The notes below the pieces were generated by a model, which did not search any database, had not been told where the DNA came from, and saw nothing but the letters and a program-made list of their open reading frames with translations. A stretch of DNA of 64,000 nt from Roseococcus sp. SDR (GTDB lineage: Bacteria; Pseudomonadota; Alphaproteobacteria; Acetobacterales; Acetobacteraceae), in NCBI RefSeq assembly GCF_019083995.1, contig NZ_JAHRCU010000006.1:62001-126000 (forward strand). The letters run 5' to 3'. Numbering within the stretch: position 1 is the stretch's first letter; every line of letters begins with the position of its first letter. Made by a program: the position numbers and the translations under genes. Shown here piece by piece: positions 1-7,778 of this stretch.

Positions 1-4
1 GGGT

Positions 5-979
5 TCAACGATTGCTCCGCAGCACTTCCTTGTTGATCACCATGTCCACATCGATCTCGCCCTTGAAGTGGCGGATGATGGAATCGACGCAGGAAAGCCC
101 CATGCGCCGCATCCCCTGCACGGTGGCCGCCGCCGTGTGCGGCGTCATCACCACATTGGGCACGCCGAGCAGCGGGTTGTCCTTCACCACGGGCTCATCC
201 CAGAACACATCCAGGCCCGCCGCCGCCACATGCCCGCTGCGGAGTGCCGCGGCCAGCGCCTGCTCCTGCACCAGCGTGCCGCGGGCGGTGTTCACGAAGC
301 GCGCGCCGGGCTTCATGGCGGCGAGGAATTCCGCATTCACCATGCCGCGATTCTCGGCATTGGAGGGGCAATGCATCGTCACCCAATCCGCCTGCGCCAG
401 GCCTTCCTGCATGGTCTTGGCGTAGCGGAAGCCGGCGCCCTTCACCGTGTTCATGGCGACGTACGGATCGTGCACCACCACATCCATGCCGAAGGCCGCG
501 GCCAAGCGCGCGACGCGCCCGCCGATGCGGCCGAAGCCCACCACCAGCAGCGTCATCCCGGCCAGATCAAACGTCACCGGCGCATCCACGCTGCTCCATT
601 TGAAGGCGCGGGTGTTCGCGTCATAGGTCTGCACCTGGCGTGCGATGGTCAGCATCAGCATCATCGCGTGCTCGGCGACGCTCAGCGCATTCGCATCGGC
701 CGTGACGGTCAGCGGAATGCCGCGCTTGGTCAGCTCCGGCACGTCCACCTGATCATAGCCCACGCCATGCCGCGCCACGATGGCGAGCTTGGGCGAGAAG
801 CTGAGGAAATCCGCGTTGATCGGCGTGGCGCGGACGATGATCGCCTCGCCGCGCTCCATCGCCTTCACCAGATTCTCGCGGCTGGTGTCATGCACCGTCT
901 CGACGGTGAAGCCGGGCTCGGCCCTCAACGCCGCTTCGGCGTCGGGATGGAGGGAGCGCAGCAGGACGACGTGTGGCAT
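5..979 (-). CDS. D-isomer-specific 2-hydroxyacid dehydrogenase
   Basis: NAD-dependent dehydrogenase of the SerA/2-hydroxyacid family (324 aa, usual length). The Rossmann glycine motif GFGRIGG lies near residues 149-155. The family catalytic elements follow: NTARG (substrate Arg region), DVFWDEP (Glu) and TPHTAA (His). The start has a good ribosome site (AAAGGAAA) about 7 nt upstream. It is transcribed in the same direction as the ThDP decarboxylase pair further right, separated from it by a run of hairpins. The substrate cannot be told from sequence: 3-phosphoglycerate, sulfolactate and related 2-hydroxyacids are all possible. The neighbouring sulfopyruvate-decarboxylase-like pair makes a sulfolactate-type substrate a reasonable guess, but only a guess. 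Confidence 0.85.
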   Translation of the reverse strand: MPHVVLLRSLHPDAEAALRAEPGFTVETVHDTSRENLVKAMERGEAIIVRATPINADFLSFSPKLAIVARHGVGYDQVDVPELTKRGIPLTVTADANALSVAEHAMMLMLTIARQVQTYDANTRAFKWSSVDAPVTFDLAGMTLLVVGFGRIGGRVARLAAAFGMDVVVHDPYVAMNTVKGAGFRYAKTMQEGLAQADWVTMHCPSNAENRGMVNAEFLAAMKPGARFVNTARGTLVQEQALAAALRSGHVAAAGLDVFWDEPVVKDNPLLGVPNVVMTPHTAAATVQGMRRMGLSCVDSIIRHFKGEIDVDMVINKEVLRSNR

Positions 980-995
980 TTTGTTTTCCTTTCTC

Positions 996-1110
996 GAAGG
1001 GGCTCCGCCCCTTCACCCCGGCAGGAAACTCAGTTTCCTGCACCTTCGATCAAATAGGGGTGCAGGGAACCTGTTCCCTGCTGGGGAGCGCGAGGGGCAA
1101 AGCCCCTCGC
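996..1110. repeat. Cluster of four consecutive hairpins
   Basis: Four perfect or near-perfect inverted repeats follow each other in the gap between two minus-strand genes: 996-1014 (GAAGGGGC stem), 1021-1041 (GCAGGAAACT stem), 1062-1081 (GCAGGGAAC stem) and 1090-1110 (GCGAGGGGC stem). The nearest upstream gene stops at 1114, so at least one could act as its terminator. There is no clear U-tract, and the serial arrangement looks more like a REP-type intergenic palindromic repeat. Confidence 0.75.
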
Positions 1111-1113
1111 CAC

Positions 1114-1719
1114 TCAAGCGAGATGCGCCGCCGGCCCCATCAGATGCTCGCGCATCCGCGCCTGCAGGATCGCGCCCTCGCGCGGCGGCAGCACCAGCGG
1201 CTTGCTGGCCGGGTCGATCTTCACCACCGCGAAGAAGGGCCCCTCGCCCTTGTGGATCGCGGCCTTCAGCGCCGCCACCTGACCCGGCTCCGTCACCAGC
1301 ATGGTGCGCCTGATGCCGGCGCCCTCGGCCATCTTCACGAGATCCGTGCCGTGCCGCGTCGCCGTCTCCTGCATGCCGGTCTCGCCGTAATGCTCATTGT
1401 CCTGCACGACGATGGCGAGGTTCTTCGGCGCCTGGTGCGCCACGGTGGCGAGGCTGCCCACGCCCATCAGCATCTCGCCATCGCCGGTCAGCACCAGCAC
1501 CTGCCGCTCCGGCTGCGCGATGGCGAGGCCGAGGCCGATCATGGCCGCACCCCCCATGCCGCCCCAGAGCGGGAAATTCTGCGGCCCGTCGCCCACCGCC
1601 GTGATGTCCCAGGCGGGGGCACCCAGCCCCGCCACCACCAGCATGCCGCCGCGATCCTCCAGCAGCACGCGCGCCAGATCCCGGCGATCAATCTTCCCGG
1701 AAGCGCCCACACCCACCAT
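1114..1719 (-). CDS. ThDP-dependent decarboxylase, PP-domain subunit (sulfopyruvate/phosphonopyruvate decarboxylase beta-like)
   Basis: 201 aa, the size of a free-standing pyrophosphate-binding half of a ThDP enzyme, as in ComE of sulfopyruvate decarboxylase. The ThDP/Mg motif runs from TGDGEMLMG to QDNEHYG, the classical GDG-x(about 25)-N spacing. It starts 5 nt after the stop of the PYR-domain subunit, so the two must form one enzyme. The start at 1719 was chosen because residues further upstream are low-complexity read-through with no family similarity. The substrate is uncertain: sulfopyruvate, phosphonopyruvate or a related 2-oxoacid. A carboligase role on acetaldehyde made by the neighbouring EutBC is an alternative. 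Confidence 0.8.
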   Translation of the reverse strand: MVGVGASGKIDRRDLARVLLEDRGGMLVVAGLGAPAWDITAVGDGPQNFPLWGGMGGAAMIGLGLAIAQPERQVLVLTGDGEMLMGVGSLATVAHQAPKNLAIVVQDNEHYGETGMQETATRHGTDLVKMAEGAGIRRTMLVTEPGQVAALKAAIHKGEGPFFAVVKIDPASKPLVLPPREGAILQARMREHLMGPAAHLA

Positions 1720-1724
1720 GGCGA

Positions 1725-2276
1725 TCAATCCTTCCCGAAGGTCTTGGCGCCGAGCAGGCGCTGGCCGAGCAGCGTCGCAGTCGGCCGGAACGTGTTGAAG
1801 GCGAGCTTGAGCGTGGCTTCCACGGTGGAAGCCACGTCTTCCGCCGCGTCGGCGCGATGGACGATGGTGCCCATCGCCTCCAGCACCGCCTGGGTCGCCT
1901 GGCCCATCGGGATCTGCGCCGGATTGAACTCGCCATAATCGCCGCGCATCGTGATGATCATCGGCATCGGCGTGCGATGAATGCCCGAGAGCGAGAGCAT
2001 GTTGATGCAATTGCCCACGCCCGAGGACTGCATGAGCAGGATGGAGCGGTCGCCGCCCAGCCAGGCGCCCTGCATGAGGGCGATGCCCTCCTCCTCCGTC
2101 GTCAGCGTCACCACGCGCAGCGTGTTGTCGGCGAGGCAGCGCTTGATGAGGCGCGAATGCCCCGCATCGGGGACGAGTGCGACCTGACGAACATTGTACT
2201 GCTTCAACAGGTCATAGATGCGATCCGGCCAATCGGCCGCCGCATCCGGCGCGCTTTCCACTTGGTGCTGAGCCAT
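1725..2276 (-). CDS. ThDP-dependent decarboxylase, PYR-domain subunit (sulfopyruvate/phosphonopyruvate decarboxylase alpha-like)
   Basis: 183 aa, matching the stand-alone PYR half (ComD-like) of a split ThDP decarboxylase. Visible elements are LVPDAGHS, the catalytic-Glu region TTEEEGIALMQGAWLGG and LMQSSGVGNCIN. The start at 2276 (MAQHQ) is set by a GGAGG site 6 nt upstream; the in-frame ATG two codons earlier overlaps that site and is unlikely. It is first in a two-gene operon with the PP subunit, and divergent from eutB across about 80 nt, so the two operons probably share a regulatory region. Confidence 0.8.
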   Translation of the reverse strand: MAQHQVESAPDAAADWPDRIYDLLKQYNVRQVALVPDAGHSRLIKRCLADNTLRVVTLTTEEEGIALMQGAWLGGDRSILLMQSSGVGNCINMLSLSGIHRTPMPMIITMRGDYGEFNPAQIPMGQATQAVLEAMGTIVHRADAAEDVASTVEATLKLAFNTFRPTATLLGQRLLGAKTFGKD

Positions 2277-2359
2277 GAACATCCTCCGTTGCGGGAAGTT
2301 TCCGCCGCGATCCCGCGTCTGACAAGAGATGCACCCTTGATTTCCGCGCATCCCCCGTG
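2277..2359. promoter_or_regulatory. Divergent intergenic region between decarboxylase operon and eutBC
   Basis: The 83-nt gap separates two divergent operons and must hold both promoters. The only clear signal is the GGAGG ribosome site of the minus-strand gene at about 2283-2287. I could not assign -35/-10 boxes or an operator with confidence. Confidence 0.4.
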
Positions 2360-3733
2360 ATGGAAAGGCGCATGCCCTTCCGCCACGCCATCGCCGGCAC
2401 CACCCACGTCTTCGCGGATCTCAGGACGCTGCTGGCCCGCGCCACCCCCTTCCGCTCGGGCGATGCCCTGGCCGGCGTCGCCGCCACCAGCGCGGCCGAG
2501 CGCGTGGCTGCCCAACGGGCCCTCGCCGACCTGCCGCTCAAGCACTTCCTGAACGAGACGGTCATCCCCTACGAGGCGGATGACGTGACGCGCCTGATCC
2601 AGGACAGCCACGACGCCGCCGCCTTCGCGCCCGTCTCGCACCTCACCGTCGGCGGCTTCCGCGACTGGCTGCTGGCCGCCGAGCCCGAGGCTCTGGCCCC
2701 GCTGCGCCGCGGCCTGACGCCCGAGATGGTGGCCGCCGTCTCCAAGATCATGCGCATCAGCGACCTGATCGCGGTGGCGCAGAAATGCCGCGTGGTGACG
2801 CGCTTCCGCAACACGATCGGGCTTCCAGGGACGCTGTCCATCCGCCTGCAGCCCAACCACCCGACGGATGATTTGCGCGGCGTGGCCGCCAGCACGCTGG
2901 ATGGGCTGCTGATGGGCGCGGGCGATGCCGTGATCGGCGTGAATCCGGCCACCGACAATATCGAGCAGGTGCTGGGCCTGCTCACCATGCTGGACGAGGT
3001 CCGCACGCGCTTCGACATCCCGACGCAAAGCTGCGTCCTGTGCCACGTCACCACCGCGCTGCTGGCGATGGAGCGCGGCGCGCCGGTGGACCTGGTGTTC
3101 CAGTCCATCGGCGGCACCCAGGGCGTGAATGAAAGCTTCGGCGTGACGCAAGCCTTGCTGCGCGAGGCGGAGGATGCGGCGCTGTCGCTGAAGCGCGGCA
3201 CGCTCGGCGAGGACGTGATGTATTTCGAAACCGGCCAAGGCAGCGCGCTGAGTGCCGAGGCGCATCACGGCGTGGACCAGCAAACCATCGAGGCGCGGGC
3301 CTATGGCGTGGCGCGCGCCTTCGCGCCGCTTTTGGTGAATTCCGTGGTCGGCTTCATCGGCCCGGAATATCTCTTCGACGGCAAGCAGATCATCCGCGCC
3401 GGGCTCGAGGACCATTTCTGCGGCAAGCTGCTCGGCCTGCCGATGGGGGTGGACATTTGCTACACCAACCACGCCGAAGCCGACCAGGACGACATGGACA
3501 CGCTGCTCACCAGCCTGGGCGTGGCGGGCGTCACCTACATCATGGGCGTGCCGGGTGCCGATGATGTGATGCTGGCCTATCAATCCACCTCCTTCCATGA
3601 CGGGCTCTATGCCCGCGCGGCCCTCGGCAAGACGCCCGCGCCCGAATTCGCCGCCTGGCTGGAGCGCATGGGCATCGGCCCTGGCGAGGCGATTCCGGCC
3701 AGCATGGCGCCCGCGCTGATCGGCCTGACATGA
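2360..3733 (+). CDS. eutB: Ethanolamine ammonia-lyase large subunit
   Basis: Adenosylcobalamin-dependent lyase that converts ethanolamine to acetaldehyde and ammonia, active as a complex with EutC. At 457 aa it is full length (E. coli EutB is 453). Family segments read clearly: FLNETVIPYEADDVTRLI, FRNTIGLPGTLSIRLQPNHP, FQSIGGTQGVNESFG and GVDICYTNHAEADQDDMD. ATG 2360 follows an immediate GTG; an alternative ATG at 2372 has a GGAAAGG site before it and may be the true start. EutC follows with an ATGA overlap. No aldehyde dehydrogenase, reactivase or microcompartment shell gene is near, so this is a minimal cytosolic-type lyase. Confidence 0.93.
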   Translation: MERRMPFRHAIAGTTHVFADLRTLLARATPFRSGDALAGVAATSAAERVAAQRALADLPLKHFLNETVIPYEADDVTRLIQDSHDAAAFAPVSHLTVGGFRDWLLAAEPEALAPLRRGLTPEMVAAVSKIMRISDLIAVAQKCRVVTRFRNTIGLPGTLSIRLQPNHPTDDLRGVAASTLDGLLMGAGDAVIGVNPATDNIEQVLGLLTMLDEVRTRFDIPTQSCVLCHVTTALLAMERGAPVDLVFQSIGGTQGVNESFGVTQALLREAEDAALSLKRGTLGEDVMYFETGQGSALSAEAHHGVDQQTIEARAYGVARAFAPLLVNSVVGFIGPEYLFDGKQIIRAGLEDHFCGKLLGLPMGVDICYTNHAEADQDDMDTLLTSLGVAGVTYIMGVPGADDVMLAYQSTSFHDGLYARAALGKTPAPEFAAWLERMGIGPGEAIPASMAPALIGLT

Positions 3734-4428
3734 GCATCACCAAGTGGTCCGATCTCCGCCGCTTCACCCAGGCCCGCGTCGGCCTCGGCCGCTCCGGCAA
3801 TGCGGTGCCGACCGGCGCGCATCTCGACTTCCAGGAGGCGCACGCGGCGGCGCGCGACGCCGTCTGGTCCGCGCTCGACGTCGAGGCGCTGCGCGCCGAA
3901 CTCGGCCCCGTGCCCGTGCTGCACAGCGAGGCCGCGGACCGCAAGACCTACCTGCTGCGCCCCGATCTCGGCCGCCGCCTCCGCGCCACCGACCGGGATT
4001 CGCTGCCCAGGACCGGCGGCACGGTGATCGTGGTGGCGGACGGCCTCTGTGCTTCCGGCGTGCAGCGCCAGGCCGCGGCCATGGTGCGCGCGCTCAACGC
4101 GGGCTGGCCCGTGGTGATCGTGGAACAGGCCCGCGTGGCCATCGGCGACGATATCGGCGAGGCGATGGGCGCGGAGGCCGTGGTGGTGCTGATCGGCGAG
4201 CGGCCGGGGCTTTCCGCGCAGGACAGCATGGGCATCTACCTCACCTGGCAGCCCCGCCGCGGCCGCACTGATGCCGAGCGGAATTGCATCAGCAATGTCC
4301 GCCCCGAGGGCATCAGCCTGCAGGACGCGGCGGCCAAGGTGCATTGGCTGCTGCGCGGCGCCCGCGCGCTGGGCGCCACCGGCGTCGCACTGAAGGACGA
4401 CATGACGAGCGCGCCGCTTCTGCGCTAG
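3730..4428 (+). CDS. eutC: Ethanolamine ammonia-lyase small subunit
   Basis: 232 aa, partner of EutB; together they bind cobalamin. It is shorter than E. coli EutC (295), which carries a longer N-terminal extension, but has the recognisable core: LRPDLGRRL, VVADGLCASGVQRQA, LIGERPGLSAQDSMGIYLTW and the C-terminal CISNVRPEGIS. ATG 3730 overlaps the eutB stop (ATGA), so translation is coupled and a fixed subunit ratio is expected. The next gene starts 32 nt downstream with its own ribosome site. Confidence 0.92.
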   Translation: MSITKWSDLRRFTQARVGLGRSGNAVPTGAHLDFQEAHAAARDAVWSALDVEALRAELGPVPVLHSEAADRKTYLLRPDLGRRLRATDRDSLPRTGGTVIVVADGLCASGVQRQAAAMVRALNAGWPVVIVEQARVAIGDDIGEAMGAEAVVVLIGERPGLSAQDSMGIYLTWQPRRGRTDAERNCISNVRPEGISLQDAAAKVHWLLRGARALGATGVALKDDMTSAPLLR

Positions 4429-4460
4429 CCTCTCCGCAAAGAACCATACGGGAGGCACGA

Positions 4461-5396
4461 ATGCGCTGGATCACCCTCATGCTGGCGGCCTTGCTGGCGC
4501 TGCCGGCCACCGCGCAAGACTACCCGAACCGCGCCATCCAGCTCATCATCCCCTTCCCGCCCGGCGGCAACACGGACCTCATGGCTCGCGCCCTCCAGGC
4601 CGAGCTTTCCAAGGCGCTGGGCCAGCAGGTGGTGGCCGTCAATCGCGGCGGCGCGGCCGGCGCCATCGGCAATGCGGAGCTCGCCCGCGCACGGCCGGAT
4701 GGCTACACCATCGGCATCTCGCCCAACAACGCCATCACCACGCAGCCCTTCCTGCAGAGCGTGACCTATACGCCCGAGAGCTTCCGCTATCTCTGCCTGG
4801 TCTATGACAACCCGCAGGTGCTCATCCTCGGCCGGAACGCGCCCTTCCGCGACTTCGCCGGCATGATCGCCCATGCGCGCACGGGGCGGGAGGCGCTGGT
4901 CTTCGGCTCGCCCGGCGTGGGCAGCACGCAGCACATCCTGATCGCGCAACTGCTGCGCGCCGCTGGCGTGGATGGCCTCAACGTGCCCTTCACCGGCGCC
5001 GGCCCCATGTCTCAGGCGGCACTCGCCGGCCAGATCATGGCCTTTGTCGAGGCCGCCTCCATCCCCGCCTCCACCGGCCTTCCCGTGCTGGCCGTCCTCG
5101 GCAGCCAGCGCATGGCCGCGCTCCCCGACGTGCCCAGCACCGGCGAGCTCGGCTACCCCATGGCCGGCACCACCTATGGCGGGCTGCTCGCGCCGCGCGA
5201 CCTGCCCGACGCCATTGCCGAGACCATCGAGCGCGCCTGCCGCACCGCCGTCACCAGCGAGGGCTTCCGCACCATCGCCGAACGCCTGAACGCCGTGCCC
5301 AGCTTCCAGACAGGCGCCGAATTCCGCGCCCGCTTCCTCGCCGAAGCCCAGGTGAACCGCGCCCTCCTCGCCGATCTCGGCATCCAACGGCAATGA
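4461..5396 (+). CDS. Bug/TctC-family extracytoplasmic solute-binding protein
   Basis: 311 aa periplasmic binding protein of the tripartite tricarboxylate transporter class. A cleavable signal peptide (MRWITLMLAALLALPATAQ) is followed by the family opening DYPNRAIQLIIPFPPGG, whose glycine-rich loop binds carboxylates. The start is fixed by GGGAGG at 4450-4455. No TctA/TctB membrane genes are in the window, so it is one of the orphan Bug proteins typical of Acetobacteraceae and Burkholderiales. The ligand is unknown. Being downstream of eutC suggests uptake of a compound used by this cluster, but that is only positional evidence. Confidence 0.9.
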   Translation: MRWITLMLAALLALPATAQDYPNRAIQLIIPFPPGGNTDLMARALQAELSKALGQQVVAVNRGGAAGAIGNAELARARPDGYTIGISPNNAITTQPFLQSVTYTPESFRYLCLVYDNPQVLILGRNAPFRDFAGMIAHARTGREALVFGSPGVGSTQHILIAQLLRAAGVDGLNVPFTGAGPMSQAALAGQIMAFVEAASIPASTGLPVLAVLGSQRMAALPDVPSTGELGYPMAGTTYGGLLAPRDLPDAIAETIERACRTAVTSEGFRTIAERLNAVPSFQTGAEFRARFLAEAQVNRALLADLGIQRQ

Positions 5397-5800
5397 GCGG
5401 CGACCCGCTCGACCCCGCGCTGCTGGAGGAGGATTTCCTCCGCGCCTCGGGCCCGGGCGGGCAGAACGTCAACAAGCTGGAGACGGCCGTGCAGCTCCGC
5501 TGGCGCGCCGCGGAAGCGGGCCTGGATGAGCGCGTCTTCGCCCGGCTGAAAGCGCTGGCCGGGCGGCGCATGACGAAGGAGGGCGTGGTCATCATCGCGG
5601 CCCAGGCCCACCGCACGCGCGAACGCAACCGCGAGGACGCGCTGGCCCGCATGCGCGAACTCCTGGCCGAGGCCGCCAAGCCGCCACCGCCCAAGCGCCG
5701 CAAGACCAAGCCCACGCGCGGCTCGCAGATCCGCCGCATGGACAGCAAGACCAAGCGCGGCGCCACCAAGAAACTGCGCTCCGGCCCTATTTCCGATTAG
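5393..5800 (+). CDS. arfB: Alternative ribosome-rescue factor ArfB (RF-1 domain peptidyl-tRNA hydrolase)
   Basis: 135 aa single-domain release factor that rescues ribosomes stalled on non-stop mRNA. The catalytic GGQ motif is in SGPGGQNVNKLETAVQLRW near residues 20-38. The basic C-terminal tail (KRRKTKPTRGSQIRRMDSK) is the segment that in ArfB inserts into the empty mRNA channel. The ATG overlaps the preceding stop (ATGA), so it is translationally coupled to the transporter gene, though no functional link is evident. The length fits the family (about 140 aa). Confidence 0.93.
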   Translation: MSGDPLDPALLEEDFLRASGPGGQNVNKLETAVQLRWRAAEAGLDERVFARLKALAGRRMTKEGVVIIAAQAHRTRERNREDALARMRELLAEAAKPPPPKRRKTKPTRGSQIRRMDSKTKRGATKKLRSGPISD

Positions 5801-5846
5801 GGCCGCTTCGCCCAAACTCGACCGACATCCAAAGGGGAAACGCATC

Positions 5847-6776
5847 ATGGCCAAGCCGCGCCGCGTCATCATCACCTGCGCCGTCACGGGCGCCATCCAC
5901 ACGCCCAGCATGTCGCCGCATCTGCCGATCACCGCGGCCGAGATCGCGGAGGCCGCCATCGGCGCGGCCGAGGCCGGGGCCGCCATCGTCCACCTGCACG
6001 CCCGCAACCCCGAGGATGGTCGCCCCGACCAGTCGCCCGAGGCCTTCGCGCCCTTCCTCGGCATCATCAAGCAGGCGAGCAATTGCGTGGTGAACATCAC
6101 CACCGGCGGCGCGCCGACCATGACCATCGAGGAGCGCGTGCGCCCCGCCGCCCTGCACAAGCCGGAAGTGGCCTCGCTCAACCTGGGTTCGATGAATTTC
6201 GGCCTCTTCGGCATGCTCAACCGCTTCAAGAGCTTCAAGCATGACTGGGAGCCCGCCTATCTGGCGAACAAGGACATCATCTTCCGCAATTCCTTCCAGG
6301 ACATCGAGTACATCCTGACCACCTGCGCCGGGAACAACACGCGCTTCGAGTTCGAGTGCTACGACACCTCGCACCTCTACAACCTGAAGTATTTCTTCGA
6401 TCAGGGCCTCGTGCGCGCGCCGCTCTTCATCCAGACGGTGTTCGGCCTGCAGGGCGGCATCGGCGCGCATCCGGACGACGTGATGCACATGAAGCGCACG
6501 GCGGATCGCCTCTTCGGCGACAACTACCAGTGGTCGGTGCTGGGCGCGGGTGCCAACCAGCTCAAGATCGCGGCCATGGCGGCGGCGATGGGCGGCAATG
6601 TCCGCGTGGGGTTGGAGGACAGCCTCTGGGCCGGGCCGGGGCGGCTCGCCACCAGCAATGCCGAGCAGGTGCGCCTGGTGCGCCAGATCATCGAGGGCCT
6701 GGGCCTGGAAATCGCGAGCCCGGACGAGGCGCGCGAGATGCTCCAGCTCAAGGGCGGCGACCAGGTCGCCTTCTGA
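5847..6776 (+). CDS. 3-keto-5-aminohexanoate cleavage (BKACE/DUF849) family protein
   Basis: 309 aa Zn-dependent beta-keto acid cleavage enzyme, which condenses a beta-keto acid with acetyl-CoA to give acetoacetate and a new CoA ester. The metal-binding HLHAR sits near residues 48-52, followed by INITTGGAPTMT, NLGSMNFG and the C-terminal VGLEDSLW, all characteristic. RBS GGGGAAA lies just before ATG 5847. BKACE enzymes differ widely in substrate, so the beta-keto acid is not predicted. The crotonase and type III CoA-transferase nearby are compatible with a CoA-dependent degradation pathway. Confidence 0.9.
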   Translation: MAKPRRVIITCAVTGAIHTPSMSPHLPITAAEIAEAAIGAAEAGAAIVHLHARNPEDGRPDQSPEAFAPFLGIIKQASNCVVNITTGGAPTMTIEERVRPAALHKPEVASLNLGSMNFGLFGMLNRFKSFKHDWEPAYLANKDIIFRNSFQDIEYILTTCAGNNTRFEFECYDTSHLYNLKYFFDQGLVRAPLFIQTVFGLQGGIGAHPDDVMHMKRTADRLFGDNYQWSVLGAGANQLKIAAMAAAMGGNVRVGLEDSLWAGPGRLATSNAEQVRLVRQIIEGLGLEIASPDEAREMLQLKGGDQVAF

Positions 6777-6783
6777 CCATCAA

Positions 6784-6882
6784 GGGGGCGCTCGGAGCGC
6801 CCCCCCAGCGGCCCGCAGGGCCGAGCGGCCAAATGGCCGCCGCGGCTTATGCCGCGAAGCCAAGGGCCGCGGACGCGGCCCG
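6784..6882. terminator. Hairpin cluster between convergent genes
   Basis: A strong GC stem-loop (GGGGGCGCT / AGCGCCCCC, 6784-6804) is followed by shorter palindromes at about 6809-6823, 6826-6841 (GCGGCCAAATGGCCGC), 6843-6856 (GCGGCTTATGCCGC) and 6865-6882. It lies between convergent genes and is a plausible bidirectional terminator. The serial layout resembles the cluster at 996-1110. Confidence 0.65.
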
Positions 6883-6905
6883 CCCGGCGTCTGAGGGCGG
6901 CAAAA

Positions 6906-7685
6906 TCACTTGCCGGCCCATTGGGCCGGCCGCTTCGCCAGAAAGCTCGACACGCCCTCCGCGAAATCGGCGCTGGTGAAGCACATCTCCACCAGGTCAT
7001 CGCCATGGATCTCGCGCAGCGGCGCGCGCAGGCGGCGCATCGCCTCCTTCGTCGCGCGCATGGTCAGCGGCGCGTGGCGCGTCAGCGTCTCGGCCAGCTC
7101 CGCCGCGCGCGCCTGCAGCGCCGCGTGGTCCGGCAGGATTTCGCTGAGCAGGCCCACCGCCTTCATCTCCTGCGCGTCCAGCAGCCGCGCGGTGTAGACC
7201 AGGTCCATCACCCGCGTCGGCCCCATCATCGTCGCCAGCCGCGCGTAATTCGCCATGGAGAGGCAGTTCCCCAGCGTCTTCGCGATGGGGAAGCCGAAGC
7301 GCGCATTGGCCGCGCCGATGCGCAGGTCACAGACCGAGGCGATGCCCGCGCCCCCGCCCGTGCAGGCGCCCGCGATGGCCGCGATGGTCGGCTTCACGCA
7401 GGTCTCGAGCGCGGTCATGATCCGGTCGATCTTTTCCTCATAGGCCAGCGCATCCGCGGCCGTGCGGAAATTGGTGAACTGGCTGATGTCGGTGCCCGCC
7501 GCGAAGGCTTTCTCGCCGGCGCCAGTGATGACGATGACCTTCACGCTGTCATCCGTGTTCGCCTCGGTGGCGAGCTTCGCCAGCCCCTCATACATCGGGA
7601 AGGTCAGCGCATTGCGCGCCTGCGGGCGGTTGAGCGTGACGAAGACGATGCCGTCCCGGCGCTCGATCAGAAGTTCATCGGACAT
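6906..7685 (-). CDS. Enoyl-CoA hydratase/isomerase (crotonase) family protein
   Basis: 259 aa crotonase-fold enzyme acting on CoA thioesters. The N-terminal LNRPQARNALT, the oxyanion-hole segments AFAAGTDIS and ACTGGGAGIASVCDLRIG, and the C-terminal DFAEGVSSFLAKRPAQW are typical. The start at 7685 is supported by a GGGGGGA site about 5 nt upstream. An open reading frame continues far upstream on this strand over the CoA-transferase and tarD genes, but that stretch is an antisense artefact of high GC. Its position next to a type III CoA-transferase suggests a shared CoA-dependent pathway; the exact substrate is unknown. Confidence 0.88.
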   Translation of the reverse strand: MSDELLIERRDGIVFVTLNRPQARNALTFPMYEGLAKLATEANTDDSVKVIVITGAGEKAFAAGTDISQFTNFRTAADALAYEEKIDRIMTALETCVKPTIAAIAGACTGGGAGIASVCDLRIGAANARFGFPIAKTLGNCLSMANYARLATMMGPTRVMDLVYTARLLDAQEMKAVGLLSEILPDHAALQARAAELAETLTRHAPLTMRATKEAMRRLRAPLREIHGDDLVEMCFTSADFAEGVSSFLAKRPAQWAGK

Positions 7686-7778
7686 GGCGGTTCCCCCCCT
7701 CAAGTTCCTGTCCCGGGGAGGGTTGCAGCGAAACCGCTCCGGTGGAAGATGCCCTCCAAAATTCGGAGACCTCCCGCC

